Shown: positions 1-7,643, counted from the first letter of the stretch. The stretch is 64,000 nt of DNA from Sulfurovum sp. UBA12169 (GCA_002742845.1 DLUH01000001.1:124001-188000); one strand, 5' to 3'. Notes: generated by a model not told the origin, from the letters alone. Program-made: numbers and translations.

Positions 1-497
1 GTAAGACGTTTGTCTATACGAAGAGTACTAAGGTTTTGAAGTGCTTCTTTGGTCTCAAGAGAGATGTGCAGCTCTTTGCCGGGCTCAAGAAGAGTAAGCG
101 CCTGAGCGATCTGTGTATGATTTTTAATTTTGGCTACGCGCACTGCATCAAAACCAAAGTCATTTAAAAAGGTGATCTCTTCTTCTCCTCCTTCACCCAA
201 GGGATTGGTTCGTACGATGATAAAACTGTTTGAATGCTCCATATGTGAGAGAAAAAGCCCAATAGTATAAAGCGCCTCTTTTTTGCGGCTTGGAGCGATG
301 GCATCTTCAAGGTTGAGCGTGATCATATCTGCATCCATTTCGTCGATGCGGTTGAGATGCTTGAGATTGAGGGGATTTAGCATCATATTTGAGCGTCTGA
401 GGGGTTGCTTAAAAGGTGATTTATAAGCAGTGCCAAAGTGTACCGGCAGCATATCCGTCTTAATGCCGTTTAAAAAATCCAATGAATCAAAAATCAT
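1..497 (-). CDS. HpcH/HpaI-type CoA ester lyase (partial, 3' end off window)
   Basis: Only the first 165 codons are present; the gene runs off the left edge. The ATG at 497 is the first good start, and the 66-bp divergent gap to the next gene would hold its promoter. The N-terminus reads as the HpcH/HpaI aldolase / citrate lyase beta family: an RRSNMMLNP stretch (about residues 34-42), then ADMITLNLEDAIAPSRKKEAL, the usual acidic metal/CoA-binding strand of these TIM barrels, and a VRTNPLGEGGEEE segment resembling the family's VRVNP motif. Family members cleave or condense CoA thioesters such as citramalyl- or malyl-CoA; the substrate cannot be read here because the C-terminal half is missing. 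Family call fairly safe, function open. Confidence 0.7.
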   Translation of the reverse strand, partial: MIFDSLDFLNGIKTDMLPVHFGTAYKSPFKQPLRRSNMMLNPLNLKHLNRIDEMDADMITLNLEDAIAPSRKKEALYTIGLFLSHMEHSNSFIIVRTNPLGEGGEEEITFLNDFGFDAVRVAKIKNHTQIAQALTLLEPGKELHISLETKEALQNLSTLRIDKRL

Positions 498-549
498 ATT
501 CGTACTTTTTGCTTATTGTACACTATGGGAAGTAATTTATGACTAAAAT

Positions 550-558
550 GGCTATAAT
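550..558 (+). promoter_or_regulatory. Extended -10 promoter (GGCTATAAT) next to the start codon
   Basis: GGCTATAAT occupies 550-558 and the ATG of the next gene begins at 564. A transcription start 6-7 bases past the hexamer would fall on or beside the start codon, so the mRNA would be leaderless. No Shine-Dalgarno sequence lies between hexamer and ATG. The same arrangement occurs at 14719-14735. Confidence 0.5.
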
Positions 559-563
559 GTGCT

Positions 564-1073
564 ATGCTGAAATATTTAAACGGATACGATAGCCAAATCC
601 TTGCAAAGGTGCAGATGCTCATAGAGCAGAAGCGTTTGGGAGAGCATCTCCTCTCTCGTTATCACCAAAATGATATTCATAAATATACAACCGATAAAGC
701 ACTGTATGATTATATCCAAGAACTCAAAACCAGCCATCTAAAAAGTTCTCCTCCGATAGCTAAAGTACTGTATGATGCCAAGATACACGATCTCAAATCG
801 GCCCTGGGAACGCATACATTTATTACAAGGGTGCAAGGCGGCAAACTTAAAGCCAAAAATGAAATACGCATCTCGCATCTCTTTAAAAAGGTGCCGGAAG
901 CGTTTTTACGCATGATCGTTGCGCATGAATTGGCGCATCTTAAAGAAAAAGAACACAACAAAGCATTCTATAAACTTTGCACCCACATAGAGCCCGCATA
1001 TCATCAGCTTGAATTTGATGTAAGGCTTTATTTGATTCATTTGGAGCATTTTGGAAAGCTTTACGAGTCTTAG
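564..1073 (+). CDS. YgjP-like (DUF45) zinc metallopeptidase
   Basis: A 169-residue protein with HELAHLKEKEHNKAFY near residues 121-136. This is the gluzincin-like HExxH signature followed by a conserved His that defines the YgjP/DUF45 (WLM-related) metallopeptidase family. Known members are small cytosolic proteins of roughly this size; some are found beside type I restriction genes, others are housekeeping orphans. No signal peptide. The gene is a singleton diverging from the lyase gene. The TATAAT hexamer lies so close to the ATG at 564 that translation may start leaderless. The active-site residues (two His and Glu) are intact, so it is probably catalytically competent; the natural substrate is unknown. 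Confidence 0.72.
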   Translation: MLKYLNGYDSQILAKVQMLIEQKRLGEHLLSRYHQNDIHKYTTDKALYDYIQELKTSHLKSSPPIAKVLYDAKIHDLKSALGTHTFITRVQGGKLKAKNEIRISHLFKKVPEAFLRMIVAHELAHLKEKEHNKAFYKLCTHIEPAYHQLEFDVRLYLIHLEHFGKLYES

Positions 1074-1224
1074 AAGGAGTTGGCGATATTTGATAGGATA
1101 AAAGTATACTGTATGGCTTATTTACAAATAAGCCATATCTGCTTTTGCCGCCGGGGATAATCCCGGCCGGCTTTGAGTCAGTGTCAAATATTTTTGACTT
1201 TTTCGTTTATTTTAAATATACGAA

Positions 1225-3147
1225 TCAATAGACATCATGGGCCGTGTTGTGGACGTTGAATTTGCCTGTCGGGGTTTGCAAGCCGATGATTTTGTCAATT
1301 TCAGTAAGCGATTGGCCGTCAAGGATGATGATCGCACCATCCGTTGCCCAATCAGATATCCATACTTCACTGCCGTCTTTGTTGAACTCAAAGTGTACGG
1401 CTCGACCGTTTTGCGCCACATCAAAACATCTGTCAATAGCGGCATTTTCTTTAGAGTAGGCGCAGATCTGTCTATGGGATGTGCCGTTTGCGCTTAATGT
1501 CATATCCATGAGTACCCATGGAGAATTTGGGTGGGTCTTTACAAATAATGATCCTGCCGAAGGAAGTGTGATTTCGCGTACAACAGACCAAGCATATTGC
1601 GGGTGGTTGACCGGATCTGCACCGTAAACGGTCATTTTTCCTTCACCGATATGCGTTGAGGCATTGACCCATCCGTACACAGGATCTAACCAGTTGGCAC
1701 CGCGTCCGGGATGCGGAGTGTTTCCTGTTGAAATGATCGCTTCAAGGCTTCGGTCGGCGACATCTATGATGGCCATTTTGTTATTGGCGTTTGCGGCAAC
1801 CATAAAGTAGCGTTTGGTGCTATCCCAGCCTCCGTCATGCAAAAATTTTTCAGCGGCAATGCTTGACACTGTCGGAAAGTTTGGCTGCGAATAATCTACG
1901 ATATTTACATAGCCTGCTTCTTTGAGCGATACCACCCAGATAGGCTCAGTATGCGATGCGATGATGGCAGCAACACGGTTTTCTTTAAGTGTTTCGCCGT
2001 GAATGTCGGTCATCGGCAGATCGGCACGTGTCAGCGGTTCAAGCGTCAATCCGTCAAACGTCACATACTGCGGCGGCCAATAACAGCCTTCAATAAGATA
2101 TTTGTCTTCATATCCGGGAGACTTGCTTCCATCAACACTTCGTGCGTCATGGCAGCCTTTTGCTGTCGCTACAACCGTCGGTGTTTCGGTCCAAAGATCG
2201 ATGAGGGTAACCAGTCCGTCGCGTCCGATAGCATAAAAATAGCGCCCTGTTGAGGAGGAGCGTAAAATATGAACGGCAAAGCCGACATCCACACGCGATA
2301 CAAGTTCATGGGTGCTGCCATCAAAAATGGAGATCTTTCCGGCATCTCGCTCCACAACACCAAAGAAATTTTCCCAGTCACGCGAATGGGCAGGCTGTGT
2401 GGGGCGCTCGCTTACCGGGACGATGAGATTCCAGCTTGCACGGATATCTTCCATAGGTAACGGAGGTGCATCAGGCGGCGGTAGCTGAAGATATGATGCC
2501 AAGTTTGTGATTTGTGTTTCAGTCAAGATCCCGCTGTGGCCAAAGTTTGGCATGCCTCTTGGGGTACCGTAGCGCAATAGGGCAGCAAGTCCGTCTGTAC
2601 CGATCCACTCAGAACGTGTTTCATCAATCAGCGGTCCGGTTGCACCTGTACGGTAAAGTCCATGGCAGCCTGCGCAACGATCAAAGTAGATATTTTTTGT
2701 TGCTTCAAATTGAGTATCGGTCAATTCTGCCGGAGATGTATGTTTTAAAGGGCCAAGACTGTCTTGCGCATTAAGAAAAGCGATAATATTCTCAATCTCT
2801 TGGTTGGAAAGATCAAAATCCGGCATGACGTATCCCCATTTTTCCAAGAGCTGTTTGCCGTAATTTGTGTTGGTTGTAGACCACTCGGGATCGGAGATAA
2901 AGTTTCTTAACCATCCGTCTTGGTTGTGGCGATTGGCAAGATCAGGTCCAAGATGGTCGCCGTGGCCGAAAGTATGGCAGCCGCTGCATTTATACCTAAA
3001 GAGCTGTTCTCCTGCTGCAGGATCTCCGCTTCCTCCGGGAGATCCTCTCCATTGTGCCGCCTGAAGCGGCATGCTAACGGTTGCAAGCACTGCAAACAAA
3101 GCTGTTGCAGCCGCATACTTGGTTATTGTTTTTATCGATAGTTTCAT
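1225..3147 (-). CDS. nirS: Cytochrome cd1 nitrite reductase (NirS) with two haem-c modules
   Basis: Periplasmic reduction of nitrite to nitric oxide in denitrification. The 640 residues comprise a signal peptide (about 1-30, ending PLQAA), a haem-c domain with CSGCH at 54-58, a second haem-c domain with CAGCH at 158-162, and an eight-bladed d1-haem propeller from about 240 to the end. Propeller landmarks typical of NirS are visible: GFAVHILRSS (proximal His), EGCYWPPQ, the catalytic-pocket KFLHDGGWD and HPGRGANW. Classical NirS has one c-domain and about 560-600 residues, so the additional N-terminal haem domain is notable. A purine-rich ribosome site (AAAAAGGAAAA) precedes the ATG. No nirE/F/J/C or nor genes lie in the window, so d1 assembly must be encoded elsewhere. 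Confidence 0.93.
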   Translation of the reverse strand: MKLSIKTITKYAAATALFAVLATVSMPLQAAQWRGSPGGSGDPAAGEQLFRYKCSGCHTFGHGDHLGPDLANRHNQDGWLRNFISDPEWSTTNTNYGKQLLEKWGYVMPDFDLSNQEIENIIAFLNAQDSLGPLKHTSPAELTDTQFEATKNIYFDRCAGCHGLYRTGATGPLIDETRSEWIGTDGLAALLRYGTPRGMPNFGHSGILTETQITNLASYLQLPPPDAPPLPMEDIRASWNLIVPVSERPTQPAHSRDWENFFGVVERDAGKISIFDGSTHELVSRVDVGFAVHILRSSSTGRYFYAIGRDGLVTLIDLWTETPTVVATAKGCHDARSVDGSKSPGYEDKYLIEGCYWPPQYVTFDGLTLEPLTRADLPMTDIHGETLKENRVAAIIASHTEPIWVVSLKEAGYVNIVDYSQPNFPTVSSIAAEKFLHDGGWDSTKRYFMVAANANNKMAIIDVADRSLEAIISTGNTPHPGRGANWLDPVYGWVNASTHIGEGKMTVYGADPVNHPQYAWSVVREITLPSAGSLFVKTHPNSPWVLMDMTLSANGTSHRQICAYSKENAAIDRCFDVAQNGRAVHFEFNKDGSEVWISDWATDGAIIILDGQSLTEIDKIIGLQTPTGKFNVHNTAHDVY

Positions 3148-3464
3148 TTTTTTCCTTTTTTTGTATTGAGTTGATGATAATGTTATTGGGTATTAACCTG
3201 TTGAAAATTGATTTTTGTCTCCTCCTTTTTTGGATTTTATGCAGGATATTTTGATAAAAATATTCGTTACGGATGTTGTGCTTGCAATGATTTTTTTGGA
3301 TTTTATATAAATCTTATATATCAATTGTTAAATTTATGTTAAATTAAATTGTATATTGTTTTTTATTGAAAGATTTGCTTGGATGTGCTGCCTGAGGTAT
3401 CTTTACGGATATGCCCGAAAATTTTTAGTGTATAATTCGCCAAAATTATCCGAAGGCCTTATCG
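3148..3464. other. Divergent intergenic region between nirS and the RNase T2 gene
   Basis: 317 bases of AT-rich DNA without a credible gene. The nirS ribosome site lies at its left end. At the right end a TATAAT hexamer (3431-3436) and a GAAGG ribosome site (3452-3456) serve the RNase T2 gene. FNR/CRP-type half-sites (TTGAT near 3249) occur but no convincing full dyad was found; a redox or NO-responsive regulator of nirS would be expected to bind here. Confidence 0.5.
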
Positions 3465-4448
3465 ATGAATAAATTTTTTATCATGTTGTTATTTTTTACT
3501 GCAGTACTGTCTGCCAGATATGAATCCTATCCTCTCGAAGCATGTCAGGCATTTGACAATATGAAACATACCAAAAACACCGATAATCTTTATTTGGATC
3601 CAAATCGCCGCTATACGATACTTGAGCGTCACCATAAAAACCAAACATTGGTGCTGATACAAGGAGAAAATCCCGCACAGCGCTGGGTAGACTATAGGTG
3701 TTTTCCGGATGAAGCTCCAAAGAATGTTTCTTCCCAAAATAGCCGAAGCGATGCCAAAGAAGTATTAAATACTAAAAAATATAAATATACCGGCCCCGCT
3801 GAAATCTCCAAAGATAATATTTTGGCGCTTAGCTGGCATCATGCGTTTTGCCAAACGCATCGGTACAAAAAAGAGTGCAAAAGAAACCTAGATACATTGT
3901 TTCGGTTTAAGCAAAAAGAACATTATTTTGTACTGCACGGACTTTGGCCGCAGCCCAAAAGCAAAATGTATTGCGGCGTGCCTTCGCATTGGGTCAAACT
4001 TGACAGAGATAAACGGTGGGACCGTCTTCCTGATCCCGAGTTAAGCGATGAGGTTGAAAAGGCGCTGCAAGAAGCGATGCCCGGATATGTATCGCATTTG
4101 CATAAACACGAATGGATCAAACACGGCACGTGCTACGGGACAGATGCGGATACCTACTTTGAAACGGCTGTCAAACTGCTTGATCAGCTTAACCGATCCG
4201 AGATAAAAAGGTTTTTTGTGCAAAATGCAGGAAAAGTCGTGTCTATCAAGGAGGTAAGGGCACAGTTTGACCGAGCTTTTGGCTTGGGTACAGGCCATCA
4301 TATGCAAATGGAATGCAAAGGAGGGCTTATTACCGAGTTGTGGCTTCATATCGGGGGGCAAAGCGATGATTTGGCGATCGGGCTCAAAAAAGGCAAGCGC
4401 GCACCAAGCAGATGTTCCCAAGGCCGCATCGACAGGGCAGGGTTTTAG
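3465..4448 (+). CDS. Secreted ribonuclease T2 family protein
   Basis: A 327-residue protein with an N-terminal signal sequence (about 1-17, cleavage near LSA). The catalytic domain carries both RNase T2 signatures: CAS I FVLHGLWP at 155-162 (His158) and CAS II HEWIKHGTC at 215-223 (His215, Glu216, His220). The early WHHAFCQT motif (124-131) is also typical. These enzymes cleave single-stranded RNA through 2',3'-cyclic phosphates in the periplasm or outside the cell, for nutrient scavenging or stress. The segment before the catalytic domain (about 20-110) is extra and unrecognised. A TATAAT box and GAAGG ribosome site precede the ATG, so it is transcribed alone; it ends at a palindromic terminator-like element shared with the convergent flavin reductase. 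Confidence 0.88.
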   Translation: MNKFFIMLLFFTAVLSARYESYPLEACQAFDNMKHTKNTDNLYLDPNRRYTILERHHKNQTLVLIQGENPAQRWVDYRCFPDEAPKNVSSQNSRSDAKEVLNTKKYKYTGPAEISKDNILALSWHHAFCQTHRYKKECKRNLDTLFRFKQKEHYFVLHGLWPQPKSKMYCGVPSHWVKLDRDKRWDRLPDPELSDEVEKALQEAMPGYVSHLHKHEWIKHGTCYGTDADTYFETAVKLLDQLNRSEIKRFFVQNAGKVVSIKEVRAQFDRAFGLGTGHHMQMECKGGLITELWLHIGGQSDDLAIGLKKGKRAPSRCSQGRIDRAGF

Positions 4449-4523
4449 AGCGCGTTTTACAATATAAGTATCATATTTTAAAATATGATACGAAGCTCAG
4501 CAGCACAATTTTATCAACGCGCT
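4449..4523. terminator. Nested palindrome between convergent genes
   Basis: A perfect 24-bp palindrome at 4468-4491 (GTATCATATTTT and its complement) lies inside an outer 8-bp inverted repeat, AGCGCGTT at 4449-4456 and AACGCGCT at 4516-4523. It sits between the ends of the RNase T2 and flavin reductase genes, so a bidirectional terminator is the simplest reading. The AT-rich core without a clear U-tract makes this tentative; a protein-binding dyad is an alternative. Confidence 0.45.
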
Positions 4524-4529
4524 AATGCA

Positions 4530-5072
4530 TTACACTCCGGGCGGAATTTTTGAGCGCATCATTTCTTTTCTATCCAGCTTGCGCCCGTCTACGATGAAGG
4601 TACCGTCACCGATGGCGTGAAAAGTTCGTTTCTCTTTGCGTGCGCTGTTGAAGTAAGCGGCGACGCCTTCGAGGACGACGATATCGTGCTTTTTGATGAT
4701 ATCTATCACTTTGCACTCGATATTTGCCAGACATTCTTTGATGAGGGGCGCTTGGACATATTTTCCTTTCACCGGGGTCAGTGCGAACTTTTCAAATTTG
4801 TCTGTCTCTTTGCCCGAACAGGTCCCGATCCCAATGACTTTATCAAGCATGTCAACCGCGGGGATCGCGATAACGCACTCTTTCTTTTTCTCAAGAGCGG
4901 CGAATGAATGGTTCCATGGGCCTGTGGTGATGGCGAAAATCGGTGTAAAGTCCATCACCATAGTCCACGAAATGGTCATGATGTTCTGCTTTTCCCCGTC
5001 GTTGGTGGTAACAAGCACAACCGGGCCCGGTTCCATCAGCGTGAACGCTTTACTGATCTGCATTTCTTCCAT
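4530..5072 (-). CDS. Flavin reductase-like FMN-binding split-barrel protein
   Basis: A 180-residue cytosolic protein of the flavin reductase / flavoredoxin family (FMN-binding split barrel). The N-terminal part shows the family pattern PGPVVLVTT, then MTISWTMVMDFTP and GPWNHSFAALEKKKECVIAIP, which form the FMN-contacting strands. Such proteins pass electrons from NAD(P)H or ferredoxin to flavin, or act as flavoredoxins. The ribosome site GGAGGG lies just before the ATG. Its promoter appears to be the TTGAAA/TATACT element at 5165-5189, placed right after the last attC-like site, so the gene marks the downstream edge of the cassette array. GC content looks higher than in the array genes. Confidence 0.8.
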   Translation of the reverse strand: MEEMQISKAFTLMEPGPVVLVTTNDGEKQNIMTISWTMVMDFTPIFAITTGPWNHSFAALEKKKECVIAIPAVDMLDKVIGIGTCSGKETDKFEKFALTPVKGKYVQAPLIKECLANIECKVIDIIKKHDIVVLEGVAAYFNSARKEKRTFHAIGDGTFIVDGRKLDRKEMMRSKIPPGV

Positions 5073-5161
5073 GATAACCCTCCGGCTTTAGTTGTCGATG
5101 AGAGGAATTTTGTTTGCATCCTCTATGAGGCACTCTCCTCATTTTCATCAAGTGGTATAAA

Positions 5162-5190
5162 AGTAGTATATAAAAAATGTTCGGCTATTT
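5162..5190 (-). promoter_or_regulatory. Sigma70-type promoter facing the flavin reductase gene
   Basis: On the minus strand TTGAAA and TATACT are separated by exactly 17 bases, a near-ideal spacing, followed about 90 bases later by the flavin reductase ATG. The 29 bases 5162-5190 match 8391-8419 at 27 positions, and that copy faces the first cassette. The segment lies inside a 72-codon open frame (5123-5341) that I reject as a gene. Confidence 0.6.
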
Positions 5191-5258
5191 CAACCGCTAT
5201 GAGAATTTTATGGTTGAGATGTGCTGCTTTCTCTCTATGAAACTCCAGCTTGGAGACA

Positions 5259-5330
5259 AGGGAACGTTTAAAATGAGCAATCAAAAAGCCGCTCGCGGGT
5301 TTTTGATTGGTCTCCTTTGAATTGTTATGT
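5259..5330 (-). repeat. attC-like recombination site, end of the array
   Basis: Read on the minus strand: an ACATAACAATTC R''-side box (the TAACAATTC matches what I recall of the aadA1 attC), a perfect 10-bp inner stem (5300-5309 with 5278-5287) around a 12-base GC-rich loop, then AAACGTTCCC containing the GTT core (5265-5263). Total 72 bp, in the same orientation as the upstream gene, which ends 11 bases away. The core triplet is followed by CCCTTGT, close to the CCCTCGT after the attC-like site at 7730-7797. A chance 72-codon frame runs through it. Confidence 0.7.
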
Positions 5331-5340
5331 TCACTAGTCA

Positions 5341-5892
5341 TTATTGTTTTAGTAATTTTTTTGATGACATTAATACGAATATATTATTAATGAGCAATTC
5401 TGATGCCTTCTTATAAACTGGCTGGTAATTTGTTTCAACTTCAAATGTATGGGCAGGTGCATGTCCTAACAAGGGTTCATAAAGCCTAAAAGTAAGGCCG
5501 TGTGCAACAGGATTGCGTATGTCAGTATAAAATGTGTCATAGTCTAATTTTTCCTTATCTGTTAAAACAGCAGTTTCAAGAAGCTTTGTGGTTATTTTTC
5601 TGAAGGAGAGTTTCTCTTTATTAATAATCTCGTCTTCTCTATTCATTAGATTTTGAAGTTGTTCTTCAATATTTTCTTTGCTTGGAATGAAGCCATCAGG
5701 ATTAGCCGTTTGCCGAACTAGACGAGTTGTAAAAATCATCTCATAAAGAGTCGCACATAGACTGGCGCACGTACTAAACTTTCTATCCATGTAAAACATT
5801 AGTGCGTCGCGAAACATATCATTTTCAATTGCTCTGTGAAATTTCACATGTCCAAGTAAAAACTCTGAATATATCTCATTTATAGGCTTCAT
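5341..5892 (-). CDS. Cassette gene, HEPN-like protein of unknown function
   Basis: 183 residues, predicted all-alpha and soluble, with no recognised family. The segment DIRNPVAHG (about 125-132) contains R-x4-H (Arg126, His131), the catalytic pattern of many HEPN-fold ribonucleases and of RiboL-PSP/AbiF-type defence or toxin proteins. That is a motif match only, and the rest gives no firm family. A good ribosome site (AAAGGAAAG) precedes the ATG. It is the only gene between two attC-like sites (5911-5979 upstream, 5259-5330 downstream), the form expected for a single-gene integron cassette. No promoter of its own is evident; expression would come from upstream in the array. A helical scaffold without RNase activity is equally possible. 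Confidence 0.6.
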   Translation of the reverse strand: MKPINEIYSEFLLGHVKFHRAIENDMFRDALMFYMDRKFSTCASLCATLYEMIFTTRLVRQTANPDGFIPSKENIEEQLQNLMNREDEIINKEKLSFRKITTKLLETAVLTDKEKLDYDTFYTDIRNPVAHGLTFRLYEPLLGHAPAHTFEVETNYQPVYKKASELLINNIFVLMSSKKLLKQ

Positions 5893-5910
5893 TACTGTGC
5901 TTTCCTTTGA

Positions 5911-5979
5911 ACATAACGTTTGAATTGAGCCAATAAATTAGCCGCAGGGTAATTTATTGGCTCCACTGATTTGTTAGCA
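5911..5979 (-). repeat. attC-like recombination site (strong)
   Basis: Read on the minus strand this 69-bp element starts TGCTAACAAATC and ends AATTCAAACGTTATGT. The inner stem is perfect over 14 bp (5950-5963 with 5927-5940, GAGCCAATAAATTA type) with a 9-base loop. The frame TAACAA...GCC-loop-GGC...CAA-CGTTA is that of known attC sites such as aadA1. It aligns closely with the site at 7730-7797, including the CCCT-GCGG loop. It lies 3-4 bases past the stop of one gene and 18 bases before the start of the next. Confidence 0.82.
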
Positions 5980-5982
5980 CCA

Positions 5983-6324
5983 CTACCCAAGTTTTTTGTT
6001 TATAGCTTTGCTCAAAGTATTAAGTGGATCTAATTCTTCTTCAACCTTGGTCCCAAACAATGACTCAAAACCTTTAAACCTAAACCAACCTTTTACTTTG
6101 ACACAAGTTATGTACCCATCATTTACAGGGCATGCCAAAACTAACCGCATTTTTGTTAACTCCCTTAAAACTGCTACGTTAAGAGAATCGAAATCATGGA
6201 TTTGACCACAAGCACACTCAAAAGGATGACCGTCATAAGCAGATGTATCCATTTGGCTAGGTCTACCTCCTAAAGTTTCTGCAAAAAAATCAGTTGGCTC
6301 TAATATTCTCATTTGTTTTCTCAT
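5983..6324 (-). CDS. Cassette gene, small protein with zinc-ribbon-like Cys pair
   Basis: About 113 residues from the ATG at 6324 (MRKQMRI); an internal ATG at 6312 is also possible, and neither has a strong ribosome site. An open frame extends to 6408 but would overlap the preceding gene by 41 bases, so I reject that start. FECACGQIHDF carries a Cys-x-Cys pair, and one further Cys follows in each of LACPVN and ITCVK, a possible metal site. No family recognised. It follows the 6368-6910 gene after 43 bases and ends within the start of an attC-like site, so the two genes probably form one two-gene cassette. Confidence 0.5.
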   Translation of the reverse strand: MRKQMRILEPTDFFAETLGGRPSQMDTSAYDGHPFECACGQIHDFDSLNVAVLRELTKMRLVLACPVNDGYITCVKVKGWFRFKGFESLFGTKVEEELDPLNTLSKAINKKLG

Positions 6325-6367
6325 CGATTTAGTATTAACCAGCTCAAGCAGTAAGATTGAGTGGTAA

Positions 6368-6910
6368 TTATGAATAAAACCTCTTTTGCTCTTTTGCCAG
6401 TACTGCAATTACTGGAACCCATTGAGTTAAATACATTGTTTGAGCCAGCAAATCGTGCGCTTCATTTTTTGGATATAAATACTGAGCATACTGACTACAC
6501 AGTGTAAACAAATATTCTCCCGGAGTTTTTGAAGACATATCAATTGAAGCTAATTTGTTCTCAAAATAAGATATGCTCTCGATAAACTCATTCCATCTAG
6601 ATTGTTTATCCATCCCCTCGTATCTCACTAAAATGAGCATCAGTATTTGTTGATGGTAATCTTCTTCTTGCTCATTAAATTGTAGATCATCACTGAATTT
6701 TGCAAAAATATTGGCCAAAACGATGTAGATATTATCATTTTGGTGATAGTCAAATGAAGTTTCAAAACCTTTTGAACAATCATCAACATTTGTAGCGACG
6801 AAGTTGGCATATTCTTCAATGGAGTGCATGTCTGCAAGTATTTTTTTTGTAACACTTACCAAGTCATCTTTCTTTTTTTGCCCAAAAAGATTTTTTATGA
6901 AGCCGAGCAT
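6368..6910 (-). CDS. Cassette gene of unknown function
   Basis: 180 residues, soluble. It begins with a basic, slightly hydrophobic MLGFIKNLFGQKKK segment that could touch the membrane, followed by predicted alpha-helix rich in acidic and aromatic residues. I do not recognise a family. AAAGGAC before the ATG is a good ribosome site, and the start lies 15 bases after a GTTAGC core at 6931-6926, as expected for the first gene of a cassette. It precedes the 5983-6324 gene on the same strand. The AT-rich composition is like the other array genes and unlike the flanking flavin reductase and methyltransferase. Confidence 0.6.
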   Translation of the reverse strand: MLGFIKNLFGQKKKDDLVSVTKKILADMHSIEEYANFVATNVDDCSKGFETSFDYHQNDNIYIVLANIFAKFSDDLQFNEQEEDYHQQILMLILVRYEGMDKQSRWNEFIESISYFENKLASIDMSSKTPGEYLFTLCSQYAQYLYPKNEAHDLLAQTMYLTQWVPVIAVLAKEQKRFYS

Positions 6911-6924
6911 CTTTGTCCTTTTTT

Positions 6925-7017
6925 TGCTAACTATTTATTCAACAAACATTATATAACAAACAGCTTGACATTTGACAGATAAACGGATGCTGAAAATGTT
7001 CATTTAAGTGGTTAAAA
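6925..7017 (-). repeat. attC-like site (weak candidate) after the transposase gene
   Basis: The right half is good: AATAAATAGTTAGC on the minus strand (GTTAGC core at 6931-6926) is shared with the site at 8336-8394. The left half is degenerate: a TTTTAAC box near 7017-7011 and short complementary pieces (AACATT/AATGTT, CAGC/GCTG). Position and orientation are right for the 3' end of the transposase cassette, but the fold is not convincing by eye. Confidence 0.4.
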
Positions 7018-7064
7018 TATGACAAATTGCAATATTTTTACTGTTTTCTATCTAAAATCTTTTT

Positions 7065-7094
7065 CTCGTTCCCATCGTCCCCGATGGGAATGCA
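7065..7094. repeat. REP palindrome, right of the RAYT gene
   Basis: CTCGTTCCCATCGTCCCCGA and the following ten bases form a hairpin (TTCCCATCG / CGATGGGAA around a short loop). The 30-bp element is the exact reverse complement of 7700-7729 (30 of 30 positions). It lies 16 bases beyond the transposase stop codon. The layout is that of REP sequences bracketing their own RAYT gene. Confidence 0.8.
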
Positions 7095-7109
7095 GACTAG
7101 AATTTTGCA

Positions 7110-7643
7110 TCACCAGAACCTCTCGATCTCTATGAGTCCATCGATTCCCTCATAATTTCTGGCACTGGAGTATCTCCAATGTTTTGCCTCATCCACATAG
7201 CCTCTTTTAACAGGGTTCTGATGGATATAGTTTATCTTGTTTATCATCATAGCATCTGTTTGTATAAGTTTGGGTTGGGTGCCTTCCTGCCATATCTGAT
7301 AGCTTGCTGTAGTCTTATGTGCTTTCTTATAAAAAGCAAACTGTTCGAGTAATGTTGTAGCATTTTCTTTTTGAAGCAGCTTTAGTATCTCTTTGGCGGT
7401 AAATGATTTAAAATGCTTCATACTTCTTGCGATATCATCACTGCCGGCTATCAAGTGCATATGGTTTTCAAGAATGACATAAGCGTAAAGTTTGAGATTC
7501 TCTTCTGTTTGCAGATATCTTAGGCTGTCAAGAATGATATCTACGCTTTCCGGTCTTGTAAATACAGGAAGCCAGTTGAGTATCGTACAGGTAAAGAAAT
7601 GAGGATGTGTTGTTTCATAAATTTTGTAGCGACTTCTTCCCAT
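7110..7643 (-). CDS. REP-associated tyrosine transposase (RAYT, Y1/HUH family)
   Basis: 177 residues of the IS200-like Y1 transposase fold. The HUH metal site is His-Met-His at 61-63 (ENHMHLI), and the nucleophile is Tyr139 in NKINYIHQNPVKRGYV, the C-terminal motif characteristic of RAYT proteins. RAYTs nick and rejoin single-stranded DNA at REP hairpins and are thought to spread REPs through genomes. Both catalytic motifs are intact. The gene is flanked by perfect inverted REP copies (7065-7094 and 7700-7729). The whole module occupies one slot of the attC array: one REP begins two bases after the GTT core of the attC-like site at 7730-7797. No clear ribosome site precedes the ATG. Confidence 0.9.
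   Translation of the reverse strand: MGRSRYKIYETTHPHFFTCTILNWLPVFTRPESVDIILDSLRYLQTEENLKLYAYVILENHMHLIAGSDDIARSMKHFKSFTAKEILKLLQKENATTLLEQFAFYKKAHKTTASYQIWQEGTQPKLIQTDAMMINKINYIHQNPVKRGYVDEAKHWRYSSARNYEGIDGLIEIERFW

Noticed and set aside
4449-4523. Nested palindrome near the array as a further attC site
   Set aside because: No TAAC/GTT core pair in the right places, and the symmetric 24-bp centre lacks the attC loop; a terminator fits better.
5123-5341. 72-codon open frame with a TAATG overlap to the preceding gene
   Set aside because: It translates an attC-like site (5259-5330) and a near-ideal promoter (5162-5190); no family, no ribosome site, and the parallel segment at 8391-8419 is noncoding.
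6325-6408. Upstream extension of the 5983-6324 gene
   Set aside because: It would overlap the end of the 6368-6910 gene by 41 bases and has no ribosome site.
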